This document shows positions 58,526-64,000 of a DNA stretch of 64,000 nt, piece by piece; position 1 is the first letter of the stretch; each line of letters opens with the position of its first letter. The notes beneath the pieces are model-generated. The model worked only from the letters and a program-made list of their open reading frames with translations. It had not been told where the DNA came from and made no database searches. Made by a program: the position numbers and the translations under genes. This DNA is from Thalassia testudinum (Eukaryota; Streptophyta; Magnoliopsida; Alismatales; Hydrocharitaceae). The stretch spans positions 60,138,501-60,202,500 of the forward strand of contig JAZHRO010000019.1 in assembly GCA_037157565.1 (NCBI GenBank). The letters run 5' to 3'.

Positions 58526-59380
58526 TCAATAACTTCTTTGAAAGATGGTAGGTGGAATCCTTGAGAATGGTAATAGCATGCAAGTCTTAATATTCAGACC
58601 AGTATCCTCGAGTTCCTCAACATATCCACAATCCTCAAATTTGTTAATTGCCTTAAAAATATCCAGCGTCAATTTTCTATCCCTAAAGGCGATCTCCATA
58701 CTACTGCTTTTACAATTGATATTAGCTTTAGCAGTAGCCGGGAATGGGCATCCCAGAATGATGGGAGTGTTCCTCAATTCTTCAAGTACATCCATGTCAA
58801 GGATAAGAAAATCTATAGGAAAATAAAAATCCTTGACCTTAACAATAACATCCTCAATAACACCTTTCGGGTTTGTGACTGAAAGGTCCTCTAATTGCAG
58901 TGTTATTGAGGTCGGCCTGAGTTCACCTAATTCGAACTTTTCGTACAGGGAAGTTGAAATTAGGTTTATGAATGCACTTAGATCCAAGAGTGCCCGGTCA
59001 AAGGTGTAATCCCCGATAACAGATGAAATCAAAGGGGCCCCTGGATCTCTCTTTTTATGAGGAAGGTGATGCAGGATAGTAGAACTAGCCTGATTGGAGA
59101 GTATCACCTTCCTCGGGGTGGATTCCTTCGACTTATGCTTCTGAGTGTATAAATCCTTTAAGAACTTAGCATAAGCTGGAATATGCTTAATAGTATTGAG
59201 GAGCAGGATACTGATTTCAACATTCTTGAATATATTTAAGAGCTCCTCATTGCTATCAACAGGTTTCTTCTTCCTGGGTTTTAACAAGGCTTCAGGGAAT
59301 GGGACATGAGTAAAATCATTGGATTCGGGGTCCTGAGCCTTAGTTTCTTCTTGAATTTTCTCCTTTCCTTTCTTAGGCTC
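58526..59380 (-). pseudogene. ATH4 aspartic protease region
   Basis: A 253-codon open frame covers IPAYAKFLKDLYTQKHKSKE, DPGAPLISSVIGDYTFDRA and the active-site region. It then reaches FYFPIDFLILDMD, IILGCPFPATAKANINCKSS and FRDRKLTLDIFKAI. The active site reads LLDLSAFINLI instead of the DLGAS seen in ATH1 and ATH3: the Asp remains but Gly and Ser are changed, so activity is unlikely even though the frame is open. Confidence 0.88.
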
Positions 59381-59389
59381 ACCAAGGTT

Positions 59390-60890
59390 TCATTGACTGG
59401 AAGAGGGTAGTTCAGGATCTTGGGTTTGCCTTCCACTCCTCAAGGTAACGAAGTTTGCATAAGCGTATAGGTTTGGGTCTTGGGGAGGGTTAGGAAGGAT
59501 CAGAGGGGCTTGATTAGCCAAATATCCAGGAGCAAAAGAAGAAGAAGAAGAAGGAGGACCTTGCTCAACCACCTAAGCATGTGCATGTGGGTCCTTCTGA
59601 TTCTCATACCCTTGGGCTCGATTGCCATAATTTTGTACATTTCGGGGGTTGGGTACAGGTTGAGATGGTAGAGATCTGGGTTGTCGAGTATTAGCAATGA
59701 GCCTGGATTGCAAGTTGTCCAGAAGGATTTTCATTTGTTGCATAAGGTGGAGATAGATCCTTGCATTTCTACCATATAGTGGTTCAAATCAGCTTGCCCT
59801 ACGGGTTGTCGAGCATTCCATTTGGCTGATTGGCCTAATTTGGGGACAATTGAGTGTATACATGACCTTGACCCATTGGTCTATGTGGTGCATAATTGCT
59901 GGGTCGCATTTGGGTTTGTTGCCTCAGGTTTTTCTAAGAGAAGTTAAGGTGGTTCCTCCAACCCGGGTTATAGGAGTTAGAATATGAGTTGGACCTAGCA
60001 TTCTCCTATACAGCATACACATCCTCATAGGGCGAGGATGGTGGGAAAGAAGGAGAAGGATCAAATAAATTGGGATCAAAGGCACTAGTTTGGAACCCGT
60101 GGGGTTTCGAGAAACGCTGACTCACAGGTTGAGCCGTTTCCAGTTGATTTGCGAACACCCGTCCAGTAGAAGCTTGTGAGGGAATCTAGAAGTATTTACA
60201 GAGTTTTCAGCCATCCACTCCTCCATCCTTTTTGCAACCAGGTCCACCTTATCTAGTTTGTTACAAATTAATTCCATAACAAATGAATGAGAGTTTTAAA
60301 TCTCATTAACATTTGATCTAGGTTGCTAGGACCAGTTAAAAGTTTCCATGGAGGCACGATTGATTGAATTCTCGCTCATTTCCTCAAACAAGTCATGTTC
60401 ACTATCTGCATCCTTGTTAAGGAAATTGCTTCCGTAAGAAGCGTCCACATGATTATAGAATTGATTAGTCAACCCATGATAGAAAATTTGCACGAGTTGT
60501 CATTTTGGCACTTCGTGATGTGGACACCTCTGTAAAAGATCCTGGCATCGCTCCCAAGCACCATGAAGCGGTTCCCCCGATCATTGGACGAAAGTGGTAA
60601 TCGCCCTTCGCAGAGCATTAGTATGCCCAACAGGGAAAAATTTCTTCAAAAAGGCTGATTTAAGATCATTCCAAGTGTTTATTGGCCTCCCAATAGTTCT
60701 ATACCAATGTGCGACCTTATCCTTGAGAGAGTGGGGGAAAAGCCTCATGATCATCTGCTCCTTGTCCACGTTTCGTGCTTTGGTGGTCTGGACCAAAGTG
60801 GTAAAGTCCTCCAAATGCTAAAATGGGTCTTTAGAGCCAAGCCCATGAACATGTTTTATCAAGCTTAAAACCTGAGGCTTGATTTCTGCT
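59390..60890 (-). pseudogene. ATH4 gag
   Basis: The capsid-like domain on the minus strand has EDFTTLVQTTKARNVDKEQM, MRLFPHSLKDKVAHWYRTIG and NDLKSAFLKKFFPVGHTNAL (60814-60600). A degraded linker and a tail with PPQDPNLYAYANFVTLRSGR (59480) follow. Positions match ATH3 gag throughout. Stops near 60820, 60580, 60295 and 59570 and several frameshifts inactivate it. The upstream part is cut at 60890. Confidence 0.87.
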
Positions 60891-61654
60891 TGACGGGCTA
60901 ATCAAGGAGTTTTAAGTCATTTCGTTGTAGTAAAGCCTCAATCGCTCGAAAATAATTAAATTTATAACTCATATTCTAAAATGGAGTCCGAAGTCGAACA
61001 CAAGGAGGAAATAATGAATTCACACAGTAATCTTCATGCAGAATTAATGAGCACAATAATAACAAATATACAATGAATAAGTATGATCAAATTGTTATTC
61101 AATGAAGCTCACAAGATCATCGATCAAAAAGAAAAGAGAATCAAAACAATGGTGATTTGAATCACCACATATCCTCTTTAATTAAGCATGCATTCAATAT
61201 TTCAATAGTAATTCTAATCAACCATTCAAATAATGCTGTTGGACGAGAATCTACGCTAACGTGTTTGGTTTTTGGAAAAACCCGTCGTTGTAGTTCGAAA
61301 GCGAAGGATTCGTGTTCAACAAATAAAATTTATACCGAAATAAGAATTCCGGGTCGAACACAGGGAGGCGAACGTTTGATTTAAAAACTCCGCGTTTCTT
61401 TTTATTTTGTCACAAAGAAATTCAATTTAAACTATCTAAGTATCTACAACAAATAAAAGAGAGAGAGGGAGTAAGAGAGAGCGAAGGAATACTATACATG
61501 GAAATCAAAATGAGATGTAGAATAGACAAGGAATTTATCATAAAAGAGTTCTTTCATTACAACTAGAAAACATAAAACAATTACTCTAGAAAGCATTAAA
61601 AGAATGGAGGGAGAAATTTCCTCCTCGACGATCGCTCGGAGGACGAATAGACTA

Positions 61655-61700
61655 CTCTAGAAAGCAGTAAATCTATACTAGAAAGCAGTAAAAAGAATAG
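61655..61700 (+). repeat. Short tandem duplication in LTR F
   Basis: The phrase ACTCTAGAAAGCA-TAAA recurs three times (about 61580, 61658 and 61677), and the block CCTCCTCGACG-TCGCT-GGAGGACGA occurs twice (61620 and 61710), indicating local duplication of about 90 bases downstream of the promoter on the minus strand. Confidence 0.6.
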
Positions 61701-62346
61701 GGAGAGAGAAATCCTCCTCGACGGTCGCTTGGAGGACGAGCCGGACGGGACGACGCCTGGACGAAGGAGAACGAAGCGGGACGAAGGAGGACGAAGCAGA
61801 AGAACAGGAACGAAGCAGCACGCCGTCGTCGTCGCGGGATCCACTTCCGAAGGAGGACGAAAATTTGGACTTTATCTCGCGAGAAGCATCCCGGGTGTGG
61901 GACAAGCTTCTCTTGAGCTTTGGAGAGGTAGAGAGGAGAAGGAAGGGATGAAAATTTCGTATGGAGGGGGTCTCCTTTTATAGTTGCAAGGAGTGGGGGC
62001 AAAATGGACATTACATCTTCAAAATAATAAATAAGGGGTCTTTAATGACGGATAAAACCGTCGCTAAAGCCCCGCCGTCGCCGTCGCCACCGCACCCACG
62101 CGCGCCCGCTCGGCTGGCCTGCGCGCGTAACGCAGACGCACGTCCGCGTCGTCTCAGCCGTCCGATCGCGAGATCGGACGGCTTAGATCGCGTCCGCGCC
62201 CGCTGCGTAGCGCGCCGCCCGCGTGCGATCGCGCGCCCACCAGAGCGTCCAATTGCGCGTCGGCGCTATCGGGCGCGCGCGGCCGTTGGATCTTCATCCG
62301 ACGCTCGTGCGCGCCCGCTCGCCCGCGCCTTCGACTCCCTCTCCGC

Positions 62347-62398
62347 GGCTCGAACCCGCGACCTCCGCTTCGCCCGCAGCTGCGTCGCCGCTGCGCTA
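62347..62398 (-). ncRNA. tRNA-like segment in solo LTR F (best-preserved boxes)
   Basis: The minus strand A-box TAGCGCAGCGG (62398-62388) fits the eukaryotic A-box consensus, and the B-box GGGTTCGAGCC (62357-62347) fits GGTTCNANNCC, 30 bases apart. CGCGG and CCGCG pair as a perfect five-base T-stem, and GCTGC with GCGGA gives four anticodon-stem pairs. No acceptor stem is convincing. It lies 142 bases downstream of the G-box and about 360 bases upstream of the TATA box. Confidence 0.55.
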
Positions 62399-62532
62399 CG
62401 CGGGCGAAATGGTCGCGCGGACGTTTTTAAACGCGCGCGACCGCAGCCATTGGATCGAGATCCAACGGCGGAGAGGAGACGGTGCGCAGTCTTCACAGGA
62501 CCCCCGCGGCCGATTGGGCGGCTGGGATGGCG

Positions 62533-62540
62533 CCACGTGG
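62533..62540. promoter_or_regulatory. G-box palindrome in solo LTR F
   Basis: CCACGTGG sits inside the longer palindrome GCGCCACGTGGCGC (62530-62543), followed by TATCTTGGCCGTCCATCTTC. Plant bZIP and bHLH factors bind G-boxes. Confidence 0.65.
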
Positions 62541-64000
62541 CGCTATCTTGGCCGTCCATCTTCTGGAAGTTGTAGATGGTGCCACGGATGTCGGATTGAC
62601 TCGATTTTTGTGTCGTTCGGCTGCGATCGTCGATCCGAATTCATCCGTGTGGTCGGATTTTCCATCTGAAGTGCGGATTTACACCATCCTGGCCCTTGAT
62701 CTTCTAGGGTTCCCCGGTCTCTATCTGATGCTACGGATGCCTGATTAGGGCGATCTTGGAGTCGTTGAACTCCAATCGTCGCCCTGATCATATCCATACG
62801 GTTGGATCTTTGATCCGAGGCCCCGATAAAATATTTGCCCTGTCCAAGCACATAAAAGGAGACAATTAACCTCCATTTTATTCAAACTACTCTAAATGCA
62901 AGATGATGCATGTAATGCAATATTTATATCATGAAATGCAATCTTATGCTTAAGAACATGCATAAATAGATATTTTAAGTAGTGTAAATGTGTTTACATC
63001 AAATGCCATAGTGTTCACAACCAAATCAGACAAAGGCTTTCTCTTTCAGACGACTTAACAGCACAAGCCCAAGGCTCTCAGAAAGCCTTCTTCTTCTTTC
63101 TTCACAAAGCTTCCCTTTTCTTCTTCTTTCCTTCTTCATAAGCCTTCTCTTTCTTCTCCTTTCCTTCTTCACAGCATAGGGGAACCAACTCCCTTCAACG
63201 ACTAAGTGTTGCACAGGGCTTTCTTCTTTTCTTCGACACAAGGCAGAGGCATATGCAGCAAAACCCTCCTCCGCTTTCTCTCACAAATCCTTCTCTTCTC
63301 TCTCAACCCAGAGCTATTCGGATCCGGATATGGGTAAGTGAGTCGAGAGCATGGACCAGGATCACCGAATGTGGGTGGTGACCGAGGAGTGCTCATAAGT
63401 CAGGTAAGCGGGTGTGAGGTGTATGAGGACCCAACCCCTGGTGCTTGGGCAAAGAAGCCATAGCACAAAAATAATATATCTGTAGTCGCGAAGGAGATTG
63501 TGGTCGGAAAGAGGCAGACGTCGTTAGAGATTTCGAAGGTGGTGGCAGAGAATGGTGGGTACCTGAAACACAAGATAAGGCCTCACGACCGCATTAAAAC
63601 ATCTCAGGAGGATTGCACAGATGTGGTGGATGTGATGGTGGTGGTTTCATGTGGTATGGAAGTATGTGGAGGTCGGGCGAACTCAAGGAAGGTGAGCGAA
63701 AGTGGGTGAGTTTGGTGGGGTGTTTCAATGAGTTTTTGGTGGAATTGAGTGAGGGGTTTGGATGGGTGAGGTGTGGCAGAGCTTGTGGAGGTGGTAGTGG
63801 GGTATTTGGTGGCGTGAAGTGTCGGGGAGGCCACGACGAAGGTACGCCAGACGTGGGGAAGATGGAGATGGCACGGGCGAGTTGGAAATCGATTTAAGGG
63901 GTAGAGGGGTTAGGGAGATTAAGGATACAGAGAGGAAGATACTAGACCTATCTATGGGATGAAGGGGTGAGGGTTTGCACTGGCTTTGATTGGCTGATCG

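Larger units (their letters stand above)
52501..60890 (-). mobile_element. ATH4: Athila-type gypsy retrotransposon, 5' end cut
   Basis: The 3' LTR is 54362-52501, with a polypurine tract at 54375-54363, and gag-pol runs 60890 to 55543 on the minus strand. The coding order and sequence follow ATH3 closely, so they are of one family. The gag frame is cut at 60890 by an ATH2-type LTR. The 5' LTR must lie beyond the window. The left target flank is ATAGT. Confidence 0.87.
61237..63001 (-). mobile_element. Solo LTR F (ATH3 family), GC-rich, TSD AATGC
   Basis: The ends TGTTGGACGAG and TGTTTACATCA are flanked by identical AATGC (61232-61236 and 63002-63006). Family landmarks are GTCGAACACAGGGAGGCGAA near 61355, a TATAAAAG box (61983-61974), a tRNA-like segment (62398-62347) and a G-box (62533-62540). 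CpG is very dense from 62060 to 62560, in contrast to the decayed equivalents in ATH3 and ATH4. This and the perfect duplication suggest it is one of the youngest insertions here. The open frames across 61961-62669 are by-products of high GC, not genes. Confidence 0.9.
60891..64000 (-). mobile_element. LTR E: ATH2-type LTR, interrupted by solo LTR F and cut by the window end
   Basis: 60891-61236 matches the left part of the ATH2 LTRs (GTCCGAAGTCGAACAC, AACAATGGTGATTTGAATCACC, ATTCAATGAAGCTCA). 63002-64000 matches their middle part (CT-rich leader, then CTAAGTGTTG and a GGGTTTTCTTCT-like stretch). The minus strand is inferred from homology with ATH2. Whether it is solo or the 3' LTR of a longer element cannot be told. 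Open frames in 63026-63900 are low-complexity and I do not support them as genes. Confidence 0.75.

Noticed and set aside
61961..62669. Open frames of 204 and 148 codons
   Set aside because: They cover the CpG-dense U3 of solo LTR F. They are Arg/Ala-rich, overlap in several frames, and are explained by few stop codons at high GC.
63026..63900. Several short open frames near the window end
   Set aside because: They are Lys/Arg/Glu or Gly-rich stretches on CT- or GT-rich LTR sequence matching the ATH2 LTR leader.
1..64000. A host gene or defence system
   Set aside because: Every coding stretch I could identify belongs to a transposase, gag or pol. No conserved cellular domain was recognisable on either strand.

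Overview
This is flowering-plant nuclear DNA, made almost entirely of transposable elements stacked inside one another. I find no host gene that I can support. The evidence is an En/Spm (CACTA) transposase gene with short AT-rich introns, a copia element with a plant-type primer site that reads like initiator tRNA-Met, and several gypsy elements of the Athila type (reverse transcriptase motif FMDDFS, protease motif DLGAS). Such nests are typical of pericentromeric or other gene-poor plant heterochromatin. I cannot name the species. Names such as ATH1 are my own labels.

Layout, outermost first. (1) 1-6815: the 3' part of a CACTA transposon with a broken multi-exon transposase gene. A 4.1 kb solo LTR sits in one intron, flanked by the duplicated target CTTCC. 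(2) 6816-12360 and 48142-49427: the 3' half of an old Athila-like element without pol (ATH0). A 2.7 kb solo LTR flanked by AGTAT interrupts it. (3) 12361-48140: a minus-strand copia element (COP1) inserted in the ATH0 LTR. Both of its LTRs are present, but most of its pol is gone. (4) 15106-45382: a plus-strand Athila (ATH1) inside COP1. (5) 18397-41138: a minus-strand element without pol (ATH2) inside ATH1. (6) 21234-34062: a minus-strand Athila with gag-pol (ATH3) inside ATH2. (7) 24464-26291: a solo LTR of the ATH3 family inside the ATH3 integrase. This makes a stack of six or seven insertions.

Right of the nest lie an unassigned stretch, an LTR-like block with TSD CCAAC (50387-52078), and a second minus-strand Athila (ATH4, 52501-60890). 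ATH4 is cut by a partial ATH2-type LTR that runs off the window (60891-64000). That LTR in turn carries a GC-rich solo LTR with a perfect AATGC duplication (61237-63001).

All gag, protease, reverse transcriptase, RNase H, integrase and transposase reading frames carry stops, frameshifts or lost catalytic residues, so nothing here looks able to move by its own proteins.

The least expected signal is in the ATH3-family LTRs. All four that keep their U3 carry, between a perfect G-box (CCACGTGG) and the TATA box, a tRNA-like segment in the sense orientation, with RNA polymerase III A-box and B-box matches 28-31 bases apart. Other signals not explained by coding are a dense GTAC palindrome array in the copia LTRs, a GACGTC palindrome series in one solo LTR, a conserved internal purine-tract motif in all five Athila-type elements, and a long unrecognised acidic reading frame in the pol-less element ATH2.
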